Under the pieces are notes generated by a model. The model did not search any database. It saw only the letters and a program-made list of their open reading frames with translations, and was not told the DNA's origin. The translations under genes were made by a program, and so were the position numbers. DNA of 64,000 bases. Source: an uncultured Bacteroidota bacterium (GTDB lineage: Bacteria > Bacteroidota > Bacteroidia > Flavobacteriales > Flavobacteriaceae). Of this stretch, positions 56,737 to 64,000 are shown in pieces (within the stretch, counting starts at the first letter, position 1; every line of letters starts with the position of its first letter). Where the stretch lies: contig CACCAP010000003.1 of the NCBI GenBank assembly GCA_902544085.1, forward strand, positions 62,001 through 126,000, written 5' to 3'.

Positions 56737-57063
56737 TTATTCATTTGGGTTTGGATCATCATTTGTATTTTCCAAAATTTCCTCAATGTTTAATTGTTCT
56801 TGATTTTGAATCAGATCAGATTCAAAATTATCAGAATCTGAGTTCAGCGTTATATTGGAAAATAATATTAGTACTAATATTAATGATGCAAGAATCCAAG
56901 TGGTTTTATCTAGAAAATCAGTTGTTTTTTTAACTCCACCAATTTGTTGGGTATCGCCACCAAAAGAAGACGATAATCCACCGCCTTTTGGATTTTGAAC
57001 CATAATTATCAGTATAAGTAAAAAAGATAAAACTAATATTAAAGCAAGAATTACATTAAACAT
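56737..57063 (-). CDS. secG: Preprotein translocase subunit SecG
   Basis: A 108-residue protein with two membrane helices (VILALILVLSFLLILIIMVQ and TTWILASLILVLILFSNI). They are linked by the conserved NPKGGGLSSSFGGDTQQIGG segment, which identifies SecG. The C-terminal tail is acidic and Asn-rich. It is coupled by an 8-base overlap to the upstream TPR protein and followed by groES after 93 bases, in the usual flavobacterial order. Confidence 0.94.
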   Translation of the reverse strand: MFNVILALILVLSFLLILIIMVQNPKGGGLSSSFGGDTQQIGGVKKTTDFLDKTTWILASLILVLILFSNITLNSDSDNFESDLIQNQEQLNIEEILENTNDDPNPNE

Positions 57064-57652
57064 TTTTCAACTTATTTTCTAAAAAAATTATTTGGTCTGC
57101 AAATAAACTGATTTTTTCTGGATATTTCAAACTCAAAATCTCATAAGCTTTTAAAGCTTCTTTAAATTTTTTCTGCTCTATATACAGCTCAGCGAGTGTT
57201 TCAGTCATGTAATCCTCTTTTTTAATTTTTTTTCTTTTACTATTTTTTAAATCTACAAAAAGATCAAAAACTACATTACTGTTGGAATTATAATCTTCAG
57301 TTTCAATTACTGGTTTAGTTGATTTAATCCACTCAACAAATGACCTTTTATTATCAATAGACTTATCCTTTAAGTCTTTCAATACTTCAAATTTTTCTTC
57401 ATCATTTAATATTTCATTTTGAATTATTTCAAAAAGGTAGGATCTATTTGAAATTTGTGTTGCACATATTTCGAGATTTTCATCATAATCTAGACTGTTA
57501 TATTTCTTTGAAAGTATTAGGTTTATTACTTTGAAAGGGATAAATACAGGGTATTTTTTTGATAGTTTCTTGAAAACTTGTTGATCAGTTTTCTTTAGAC
57601 TTTTAATATCGTCTAGTTTTTTTAAAATTTCTTTTTTTGAAATATCTACCAT
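57056..57652 (-). CDS. TPR-like cytoplasmic protein of the lptE-secG operon
   Basis: A 198-residue helical protein. Its only recognisable part is one TPR-like pair near the C-terminus (AELYIEQKKFKEALKAYEIL followed by YPEKI). It has no signal peptide or membrane segment. It overlaps lptE by 7 bases and secG by 8 bases. The position between lptE and secG is conserved in flavobacteria as I recall them; the function is unknown. Confidence 0.78.
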   Translation of the reverse strand: MVDISKKEILKKLDDIKSLKKTDQQVFKKLSKKYPVFIPFKVINLILSKKYNSLDYDENLEICATQISNRSYLFEIIQNEILNDEEKFEVLKDLKDKSIDNKRSFVEWIKSTKPVIETEDYNSNSNVVFDLFVDLKNSKRKKIKKEDYMTETLAELYIEQKKFKEALKAYEILSLKYPEKISLFADQIIFLENKLKNV

Positions 57653-58167
57653 TTTGCTAATGATGCATTAAATATGTCTTGTGTTATTCTTTCAAAAATA
57701 ATTTCATGTGCCTCATTTTTTACACTAATTAGTTGTTGTTCTGCAGGGAAATCATAATAAAATGAGAATCTCCTTTCAAAATTATCATCCTCTTTTTTGA
57801 AATTTGAAAAAATAACATTCACTGTGATTGTTAATCTGTTTTGAGCAGCATCAAGATTTGCAGTTGCAGTCATTGGACTAACCCTGTATTCAATTATTTC
57901 ACCCTCATAAACTAAATCTCCGTCATTTTGTAACATTTCCAGATTTGTTTGATTTTCAAGAATATTTTGTAACGCGATTGTGAAGTCTCTATCAAGACCA
58001 GGCTCAAAAATCGATCCCACATTGTTTCCTGAATTATTTTCAAAAAGATTAACTTGAAAAGATTCTGTTCCATCTGGAATTGATGCTCCAGTGAATGAGT
58101 AATTTCCACAACCGTGAATGATTAATGTAATCAAAAAGATTAAATATAACTTACATTTCGATATCAT
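57646..58167 (-). CDS. lptE: LptE family LPS-assembly lipoprotein
   Basis: A 173-residue lipoprotein (lipobox LIIHGC, Cys20). The start of the mature part, GNYSFTGASIPDGTESFQVN, is typical of Bacteroidota LptE. NRLTITVNVIFSNFKK and FYYDFPAEQQL follow. LptE forms the plug of the LptD barrel and helps insert LPS at the outer membrane. It overlaps the sigma-54 activator by 17 bases and the TPR gene by 7 bases. Confidence 0.88.
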   Translation of the reverse strand: MISKCKLYLIFLITLIIHGCGNYSFTGASIPDGTESFQVNLFENNSGNNVGSIFEPGLDRDFTIALQNILENQTNLEMLQNDGDLVYEGEIIEYRVSPMTATANLDAAQNRLTITVNVIFSNFKKEDDNFERRFSFYYDFPAEQQLISVKNEAHEIIFERITQDIFNASLAKW

Positions 58168-59380
58168 ACTGTTTAATTTTTCTGTAAAGAGTTCTTTCGC
58201 TAATGCCTAATTCTTTAGCAGCAATTTTTCTTTTTCCTTTACTTTTTTCAAGAGCTTTCACAATCAGCTCAATTTCATTGTGTTGAATTGATAATGTTTC
58301 TTCTTCAAAAACTTCTTCTGCATACGAATATTTATCGTTATCATTTTGAATAGTTTTTCTCTCAAAATTATTTTCGTTCGAATTATAAATCTGCTCTTCT
58401 CTGGAGATAAAATCACTAAAATCAGTCATCTCTTCGGAGTTTTTTTCATCTTTTTTAAGATATTTTGTAATCTTTTTTAGCTCATTTAAATCTCTTTTCA
58501 TATCGAAGAGAATTTTATATAAAATTTCTCTTTCACTATTAAAATCACCATTTTCATTTTGTTTAGCATTAATTAATGCTGGCAGATTTGATCTTGGTTC
58601 AGGTAGATAAGTACTAAGTAAATCATAAGTGATGGATCTGTTTTTTTCAAGCACTGATAATTGTTCAGTTATATTTTTCAGCTGTCTAATGTTACCATTC
58701 CATTTATAATTTTTCAAAAGAATTTCTGATTTTTCATTAAGCCTTATAGTAGGCATCTTATATTTCTTTGCGAAATCTGAAGCAAATTTTCTAAATAGTA
58801 GTATAATGTCTTCACCTCTTTCTCGAAGTGGGGGAATATTAATTTCCACTGTACTAAGTCTGTAATATAAATCTTCTCTAAATTTACCTTTTGAAATAGC
58901 TTCACGCATATTTACATTGGTTGCAGCAACTATTCTAACATCTGTTTTTTGGGATTTTGATGATCCAACTCTAATAAACTCACCACTTTCTAAAACCCTA
59001 AGTAATCTAACTTGGGTGCTTAAGGGAAGTTCACCAACCTCATCCAAAAATATTGTTCCGCCATCAGCTACTTCAAAGTAGCCAGCTCTACTTGATGTTG
59101 CTCCTGTAAATGCACCTTTTTCGTGTCCAAAAAGTTCGGAATCAATAGTTCCCTCTGGAATTGCACCGCAGTTTACAGCAATATATTTATTATGTTTTCT
59201 GTGGGAATTTTGGTGAATAATTTTAGGAAACACTTCTTTTCCAACTCCGCTCTCGCCCATAATTAAGACACTGATTTCAGTCGGTGAAACTCTCAACGAC
59301 TTTTCAATTGCCATATTTAAGGAATGATCGTTCCCTATAATTTCAAATCTTTGTTTTGTATTTTGTATTTCAGAATTCAT
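58151..59380 (-). CDS. Sigma-54-dependent transcriptional activator (no receiver domain)
   Basis: A 409-residue protein (ATG 59380). The AAA+ domain is at about 10-240 with Walker A GESGVGKE, the sigma-54 contact loop GAFTGA, Walker B GGTIFLDEVGEL and the R-finger region. The C-terminal Fis-type helix-turn-helix reads KRKIAAKELGISERTLYRKI. No N-terminal receiver or sensory domain is present; a linker of about 110 acidic, Asn-rich residues lies between the two. It probably regulates genes with sigma-54 promoters, perhaps envelope genes given its neighbour lptE. It lies 4 bases after the miaB stop. Confidence 0.93.
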   Translation of the reverse strand: MNSEIQNTKQRFEIIGNDHSLNMAIEKSLRVSPTEISVLIMGESGVGKEVFPKIIHQNSHRKHNKYIAVNCGAIPEGTIDSELFGHEKGAFTGATSSRAGYFEVADGGTIFLDEVGELPLSTQVRLLRVLESGEFIRVGSSKSQKTDVRIVAATNVNMREAISKGKFREDLYYRLSTVEINIPPLRERGEDIILLFRKFASDFAKKYKMPTIRLNEKSEILLKNYKWNGNIRQLKNITEQLSVLEKNRSITYDLLSTYLPEPRSNLPALINAKQNENGDFNSEREILYKILFDMKRDLNELKKITKYLKKDEKNSEEMTDFSDFISREEQIYNSNENNFERKTIQNDNDKYSYAEEVFEEETLSIQHNEIELIVKALEKSKGKRKIAAKELGISERTLYRKIKQYDIEM

Positions 59381-59384
59381 AATT

Positions 59385-60764
59385 TTAACTAGTGCCAATC
59401 AATGTTGTTGACGTGTTATTATTTATTTTTACATTAACTAAATCACCTGGTTTGTGATTTTTTTTAGGAAAAACAACCATTATATTTTGATCATTACGTC
59501 CAGCCCAGTGAGAAGCAGATTTTTTAGATTCTTTTTCAATCAAAACTTCACAATTCTTACCAATAAACTTTTTTAAATTTATAAAACTATGTTCTTGTTG
59601 TAAATGAATAATTTCTTCAAGTCTTCTTTGTTTAATTTTTTCCGGTACATTATCATTCAATTTTTTATAAGCTAAAGTACCGGGTCTTTCAGAGTATTTG
59701 AACATAAATCCAAAATCATATTTAACGTATTTCATTAACTCTATAGTTAATCTATGATCCTCGTTCGTTTCATTTGGGAATCCAGTAATCATATCGTGGG
59801 ATATTCCACACCCAGGTAAGATTTCTCTTATTTTAGCAATTAGTTTTTTATAATCATTAACTGTGTGTTTTCTGTTCATCAATTTTAAAACTTTATCACT
59901 TCCAGATTGTACTGGAAGATGAATATGATTGCAAATATTTTTGTGTTTTGCCATTGTGTTTAAGACATCCTCTGACATATCTTGTGGATTTGATGTCGTA
60001 AATCTTATTCGCATATTTTTAAAATTATTTGCAATTAAATCTAGAAGTTTTGAAAATGATAGAGAACATTTTTTTTGCAATTCACTTGCGTTTTTGAAGT
60101 CTTTTTTTAAACCACCACCATACCACAAATAACTATCAACATTTTGACCTAATAAGGTTATCTCTCTATATCCTTTTGATTTTAGCTGTTCAATTTCTCT
60201 AAGTATACTTTTTGGATCTCTGCTTCTTTCTCTTCCCCTTGTAAATGGAACAACACAAAATGTACACATATTGTCACAGCCTCTTGTTATGGATACAAAC
60301 GCAGTAATTCCATTCGTATTAAATCTAGATGGATCAATGTTACCATAGGTTTCATCCTTAGATAAAATAACATTTATTGCACTATTTCCTAACTCTACTT
60401 CATCCAATAAATTTGGAATTTCACGATAAGCATCAGGCCCAACAACTAAATCAACAATCTTTTCTTCAATTAAAAATTTATCTTTAAGCCTCTCGGCCAT
60501 ACAACCCAAAACTCCCACTTTCAGACTGCTATTCTTCTTTTTTAATTTTTTAAAAGACTCTAGTTTTTTTCTAATTGTTAATTCTGCCTTTTCGCGGATG
60601 GAGCATGTATTTAATAAAATGATGTCTGAGTTTTTATAGTCATCGCACGATTGATATCCATGTTTATTTAAGATCGACGATACAACTTCAGAGTCAGAAA
60701 AATTCATCTGACAGCCGTAGGTTATGATGGAATACTTTTTCTTGTTATCAACAGACGTTAACAT
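59385..60764 (-). CDS. miaB: tRNA-2-methylthio-N6-dimethylallyladenosine synthase MiaB
   Basis: Radical SAM methylthiotransferase that modifies A37 of tRNAs. I chose ATG 60764 (459 residues, SIITYGCQMNFSDSE at the N-terminus). The first [4Fe-4S] cluster uses the three Cys in YGCQMN, LLNTCSIREKAE and GVLGCMAE. The radical-SAM cluster is in ITRGCDNMCTFCVVPFTRGRERSR (CxxxCxxC, given in part). The C-terminal TRAM domain ends the protein. It starts the minus-strand unit and diverges from topA. Confidence 0.97.
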   Translation of the reverse strand: MLTSVDNKKKYSIITYGCQMNFSDSEVVSSILNKHGYQSCDDYKNSDIILLNTCSIREKAELTIRKKLESFKKLKKKNSSLKVGVLGCMAERLKDKFLIEEKIVDLVVGPDAYREIPNLLDEVELGNSAINVILSKDETYGNIDPSRFNTNGITAFVSITRGCDNMCTFCVVPFTRGRERSRDPKSILREIEQLKSKGYREITLLGQNVDSYLWYGGGLKKDFKNASELQKKCSLSFSKLLDLIANNFKNMRIRFTTSNPQDMSEDVLNTMAKHKNICNHIHLPVQSGSDKVLKLMNRKHTVNDYKKLIAKIREILPGCGISHDMITGFPNETNEDHRLTIELMKYVKYDFGFMFKYSERPGTLAYKKLNDNVPEKIKQRRLEEIIHLQQEHSFINLKKFIGKNCEVLIEKESKKSASHWAGRNDQNIMVVFPKKNHKPGDLVNVKINNNTSTTLIGTS

Positions 60765-60780
60765 TATTTTAATATGATGG

Positions 60781-60788
60781 CAAATATA
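60781..60788 (-). promoter_or_regulatory. Putative -7 promoter box (TAnnTTTG) for the miaB unit
   Basis: On the minus strand this reads TATATTTG, 16 bases before the miaB ATG, in the 158-base gap between miaB and topA. No convincing -33 TTG. Apart from the two opposite promoter-like boxes, this gap shows only AT-rich sequence and homopolymer tracts. Confidence 0.5.
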
Positions 60789-60897
60789 AAAAAACCTGAC
60801 AAATTGTCGTGTTTTTTTAATTTTTTGATTTACTTTTTTTTTTCGATTGGCATAAGACTTGATGTTTAGACAATTCAGACCATAAAAAAAAAACATA

Positions 60898-60905
60898 TAC
60901 ATTTG
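60898..60905 (+). promoter_or_regulatory. Putative -7 promoter box (TAnnTTTG) for topA
   Basis: TACATTTG fits the consensus 17 bases before the GTG start of topA. No clear -33 element was seen. Confidence 0.5.
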
Positions 60906-60922
60906 TCAACCAATTTTTAGTA

Positions 60923-63367
60923 GTGTCAAAAAATTTAGTCATTGTTGAGTCACCCGCAAAAGCAAAAACAATTGAAAAGTTTTTAGGTAAAGACTTTAAA
61001 GTTGTTTCAAGCAACGGACACATTGCAGACTTACCATCCAAAGAGCTTGGAATTAATATTGAGAACAACTACGAACCAAAATACATTGTAAATTCCGATA
61101 AAAAAGATATTGTTAGAAAGCTTAAAAAAGAGTCAAAAACTGCTGAAATGGTTTGGTTGGCAAGTGATGAGGACCGAGAAGGAGAGGCAATAGCATGGCA
61201 TCTTTATGAGCTTCTTGGTCTTAATAAAAATAATGCAAAAAGGATCGTTTTTCGAGAGATAACGAAAAATGCAGTATTAAGTTCAATCAAAAATCCAAGA
61301 GAAATAAATGAAAGTCTTGTTGACGCTCAACAAGCCAGAAGAGTTTTAGACAGACTAGTTGGCTATAAAATTTCACCAGTTTTATGGAGAAAGGTTAAAG
61401 GTGGTTTATCAGCAGGAAGAGTTCAATCTGTCGCTTTAAGGCTGATTGCTGATAAAGAAAAGGAAATAGAGAGTTTTAATCCTGAAAAATCTTTCAAGAT
61501 AACTGCTGAATTTTTTACACTTGATGGAAAAATATTTAAAGCAAAACACAAATCAAAAATTGATAAAAATATTGATTTGGATAAATTAATAAGTTCATTT
61601 AAGGATTCTTCATTTAAAGTAATTGATGTAAGAAAAAGTCCAATCTCAAGAAAACCGCTTCCTCCTTTTACTACATCAACACTACAGCAAGAGGCGTCAC
61701 GAAGATTGGGATTCCCAGTTTCTAAAACTATGCGTACGGCTCAAAAATTATATGAAGAGGGACACATTACTTACATGAGAACTGATAGCATAACCTTATC
61801 AAACGAAGCTAAAAAAGCTGTGAAAAGTAAAATTTTAAATGAATTTGGTGAAAAATATTTTTATGAAAGAACTTACACCAACAAATCAAAAAACGTTCAA
61901 CAAGCACATGAAGCAGTGAGACCGACTAATTTTGATAACAAAAATGTTTCAGTTGACTTGGATCAGATCAAGCTTTATGATTTAATATGGAAAAGAACCG
62001 TTGCTAGTCAAATGTCTGATGCAAAAATTGATAAAACCTTTGTGTCTATAGAAACGGACATGATTGATATTCTATTTTCATCTGAAGGTGAAGTCATCGA
62101 TTTTGATGGGTTTTTGAAGGTATACAATCCCCCAAAAGAAAAAGAATCTGATGATGAATCTTTTGAAAATGAGTTACCTAAGTTAAATGTCGGGGAAAAT
62201 TTAAATAAAAAAGTAATCTTAATAAAAGAGAGTTATTCCAAACCACCATTTAGATATACTGAGGCATCACTAGTAAAAAAGATGGAGGAATTAGGTATTG
62301 GAAGACCATCCACATACGCTCCCACAATCACAACTGTAATCAATAGAAAATATATTTTTAAAGGCACAAATGATGCAAAGAAAAGAAAGATATTACAGAT
62401 TGCTATTAATGATAAAGTTGAAAAAAATATAGTCGAGGAATCATATGATTCTAACAAAGGAAAACTAGTTCCTTCAGAGGTAGGAAAATTAGTAAACGAA
62501 TTTTTATGTAATAATTTTAAAAATATTATTGATTATAATTTTACAGCTGATGTTGAAAATAACTTTGACTTAATAGCATCAGGAAAAAAACAATGGAAAG
62601 AAATTATTAACGAATTTTACAATCCTTTTAATGACAGAGTCTCTGAGGTTGAAAAAAATGCCAAGAGAGAAACAGGCGAAAGAGTTTTAGGAACTGATCC
62701 AAAAACTGGAAGACAAGTCAGTGTTAAGTTGGGTAAGTATGGTCCAATGGTTCAAATTGGAAAGGTCGACGATGAAGAAAAACCTCTTTTTGCTAGCTTA
62801 TTACCTGATCAACAAATTAGTAGTTTAACAATTGAAGATGCATTAAAATTATTCGAACTTCCTTTCAAGGTTGGTGAATTTGAAGGTAAAGATGTTATTT
62901 CTAACATTGGAAGGTATGGTCCATATATAAAATATGAAAATACTTTTATCTCAATTCCCCAAGGTCTGTCCCCATTCACAATTTCAATTGAAAAATCAGT
63001 TGAACTAATTAAAAATAAGTTGAAAGAAAACAAACCCTTAACTAGTTATGAAGGTTTTGATGTAACTAAAGGTAAGGGAAGGTTTGGGCCATATATAAAG
63101 TGGAATGGGACCTTCATCAATGTAAATAAAAATTATGATTTTGAAAATCTCTCTGAGGCTGATTGTATAAAATTGATTAAAGCTAAAAAAGCTAAGGATG
63201 CTGAAAAAATATTAAAAGTTTGGGATTCTGAGAAAATCTCAATAGAAAAAGGGAGATGGGGAAAAATTTACATTATAAAAGGAAGATCTAAAATTCCAAT
63301 TTCTAAAGATATTGATGTTGAAGCTATTGATTTAAAGACTGCAAAAAGTTATTTTAGAAAAAAATAA
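60923..63367 (+). CDS. topA: DNA topoisomerase I
   Basis: Type IA topoisomerase that relaxes negative supercoils. 814 residues from a GTG start, MSKNLVIVESPAKAKTIEKF. The TOPRIM Asp/Glu are in VIVESPAK and ASDEDREGEAIAWHL. The catalytic Tyr284 lies in YMRTDS. The C-terminal third carries repeats (GRYGPYIKY, GRFGPYIKW, GRWGKIYI) in place of zinc fingers, as is usual in Bacteroidota. A gene of arginase fold follows after 5 bases. Confidence 0.97.
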   Translation: MSKNLVIVESPAKAKTIEKFLGKDFKVVSSNGHIADLPSKELGINIENNYEPKYIVNSDKKDIVRKLKKESKTAEMVWLASDEDREGEAIAWHLYELLGLNKNNAKRIVFREITKNAVLSSIKNPREINESLVDAQQARRVLDRLVGYKISPVLWRKVKGGLSAGRVQSVALRLIADKEKEIESFNPEKSFKITAEFFTLDGKIFKAKHKSKIDKNIDLDKLISSFKDSSFKVIDVRKSPISRKPLPPFTTSTLQQEASRRLGFPVSKTMRTAQKLYEEGHITYMRTDSITLSNEAKKAVKSKILNEFGEKYFYERTYTNKSKNVQQAHEAVRPTNFDNKNVSVDLDQIKLYDLIWKRTVASQMSDAKIDKTFVSIETDMIDILFSSEGEVIDFDGFLKVYNPPKEKESDDESFENELPKLNVGENLNKKVILIKESYSKPPFRYTEASLVKKMEELGIGRPSTYAPTITTVINRKYIFKGTNDAKKRKILQIAINDKVEKNIVEESYDSNKGKLVPSEVGKLVNEFLCNNFKNIIDYNFTADVENNFDLIASGKKQWKEIINEFYNPFNDRVSEVEKNAKRETGERVLGTDPKTGRQVSVKLGKYGPMVQIGKVDDEEKPLFASLLPDQQISSLTIEDALKLFELPFKVGEFEGKDVISNIGRYGPYIKYENTFISIPQGLSPFTISIEKSVELIKNKLKENKPLTSYEGFDVTKGKGRFGPYIKWNGTFINVNKNYDFENLSEADCIKLIKAKKAKDAEKILKVWDSEKISIEKGRWGKIYIIKGRSKIPISKDIDVEAIDLKTAKSYFRKK

Positions 63368-63372
63368 TATTA

Positions 63373-64000
63373 GTGATAAAAGATTACTTCATCTCACTAT
63401 CCGATTTTACAGATTTTGTCCATAAACTAAACAATAAATCGCTTGGTAAAAACATTGTTATTAATGGAATTAACGATTTTGATTTAGACCAATCATTTGA
63501 TTTAGCAATTTTTTCAATCAGTGATTTAGAAATTGATTCAGAAAATTTATCAGATTACACCAAAAAGATTAGAAAAAAGATATACAGTTTATCAAGTGGA
63601 GGCTGGAATTTAAAGATATTAGATCTTGGTATTTTCAAAAGGGGAAGTCAACATTCTGATAGCTTTTTTGCAATTAGTGAAATTTTAAAACAATTATCAA
63701 TTTTAAAAGTAAAAGCACTAATCATAAACTACGGAAATAACTTGACTTTTGATTTTTATTATGCACTGAAACAAAACAATAATCTAATAAATATTGTTTC
63801 AGTTGATAATAAGTTACCTGACAATTCATTAATTAAAAAAATTTTAGATGACGATAACTGCAAACTTGGAGAATATTCTTGCGTTGGTTTTCAAAAGCAT
63901 ATCAACAATTTTGATGAAATCGACCTCTTCAAAAATATGTTGTTTGAAACCTACAACTTGGGAAAAATAAAAAATAAAATAGCCAATACAGAACCAGTTT
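63373..64000 (+). CDS. Arginase/formimidoylglutamase-fold protein (3' partial)
   Basis: Open from GTG 63373 to the window edge, 209 codons, too long for chance. The layout ILDLGIFKRGSQHSDSFFAI, then KALIINYGNNLTFDFYYAL, then NIVSVDNKLPD matches the flavobacterial family annotated as formimidoylglutamase, which lies between topA and gldK in relatives as I recall. The usual arginase metal motif GG-x-H or GGSQD appears here as NYGNN, so at least one ligand is missing. Activity is doubtful; a structural or regulatory role is possible. Not truncated within the window other than by its edge. Confidence 0.75.
   Translation, partial: MIKDYFISLSDFTDFVHKLNNKSLGKNIVINGINDFDLDQSFDLAIFSISDLEIDSENLSDYTKKIRKKIYSLSSGGWNLKILDLGIFKRGSQHSDSFFAISEILKQLSILKVKALIINYGNNLTFDFYYALKQNNNLINIVSVDNKLPDNSLIKKILDDDNCKLGEYSCVGFQKHINNFDEIDLFKNMLFETYNLGKIKNKIANTEPV

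Noticed and set aside
60765-60922. Small RNA gene between miaB and topA
   Set aside because: The 158-base gap is AT-rich with homopolymers and two opposite promoter-like boxes, but no hairpin-plus-T-tract end that would define an RNA.
63373-64000. Arginase-fold gene as a pseudogene
   Set aside because: The frame is open for 209 codons to the window edge and the family pattern is kept over its length, although one metal motif is altered.

Overview
The window is a stretch of chromosome from an AT-rich bacterium of the Bacteroidota, almost certainly class Flavobacteriia and probably a marine lineage with a compact genome. The signs are: TonB-dependent receptors with the N-terminal CarboxypepD_reg-like domain, an ExbB-small membrane protein-ExbD-ExbD operon, GldD and PorT-like proteins, the purH-mreBCD-mrdA-rodA order, atpDC separated from the other ATP synthase genes, the DUF3098 and DUF3127 families, no recognisable Shine-Dalgarno sites, and repeated matches to the Bacteroidota -7 promoter box TAnnTTTG just upstream of genes. 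Genes are packed tightly. Many overlap by 4-20 bases, several appear to start at TTG or GTG, and no stretch above about 160 bases lacks a gene or a recognisable signal. I saw no insertion sequence, prophage, CRISPR array or rRNA.

Layout. 1-2.4 kb: the end of a WecA/MraY-type sugar-phosphate transferase and a umuC-umuD translesion polymerase pair. 2.4-8.4 kb: a cupin, then 2-oxoglutarate dehydrogenase E1 (sucA) and E2 (sucB) with a secreted PNGase F-like glycoamidase lipoprotein gene between them. 8.4-19.6 kb: an aspartic protease, TatD, tRNA-Ser(GGA), the ExbB/ExbD energy-transducing operon with a PorT-like barrel, a large TonB receptor, atpD-atpC and a BtuB-like receptor. 19.6-25.3 kb: an amidohydrolase, recX, RNase G, a 29-residue basic protein (possible ribosomal protein bL38), HU, mutY and ssb. 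25.3-28.9 kb: gldD (without gldE), an EamA transporter, a LolA-like protein, rplU-rpmA and a phosphopantetheinyl transferase.

28.8-34.8 kb is a nutrient uptake block: a PnuC-type transporter, a NadR-like kinase, a small His-rich membrane protein, a TonB receptor with two His/Asp-rich insertions (probably zinc or a similar metal), then a TPP riboswitch in front of a further TonB receptor (probably thiamin). 34.8-47.7 kb is mostly housekeeping: a Rieske-like lipoprotein, greA with a hairpin leader, a HIT protein, DUF3127 with an SSB-like acidic tail, aat with a C9 tract, truB, uppP, DUF3098, ftsX, leuS, lpxB, surE, a tail-specific protease and a lone OppC-like permease. 47.7-60.8 kb, all on the minus strand: rodA, mrdA, mreDCB, purH, then groEL/ES, secG, a TPR protein, lptE, a sigma-54 activator and miaB. 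60.9-64 kb: topA and the 5' part of an arginase-fold gene which, in related genomes as I recall them, lies just before gldKLMN.

Most of the content is ordinary core genome. The observations most worth following are the glycoamidase inside the sucAB operon, the very small basic protein, the metal/thiamin uptake block, the C9 tract in aat and the greA leader hairpin. I did not find a clear, wholly new multi-gene system.
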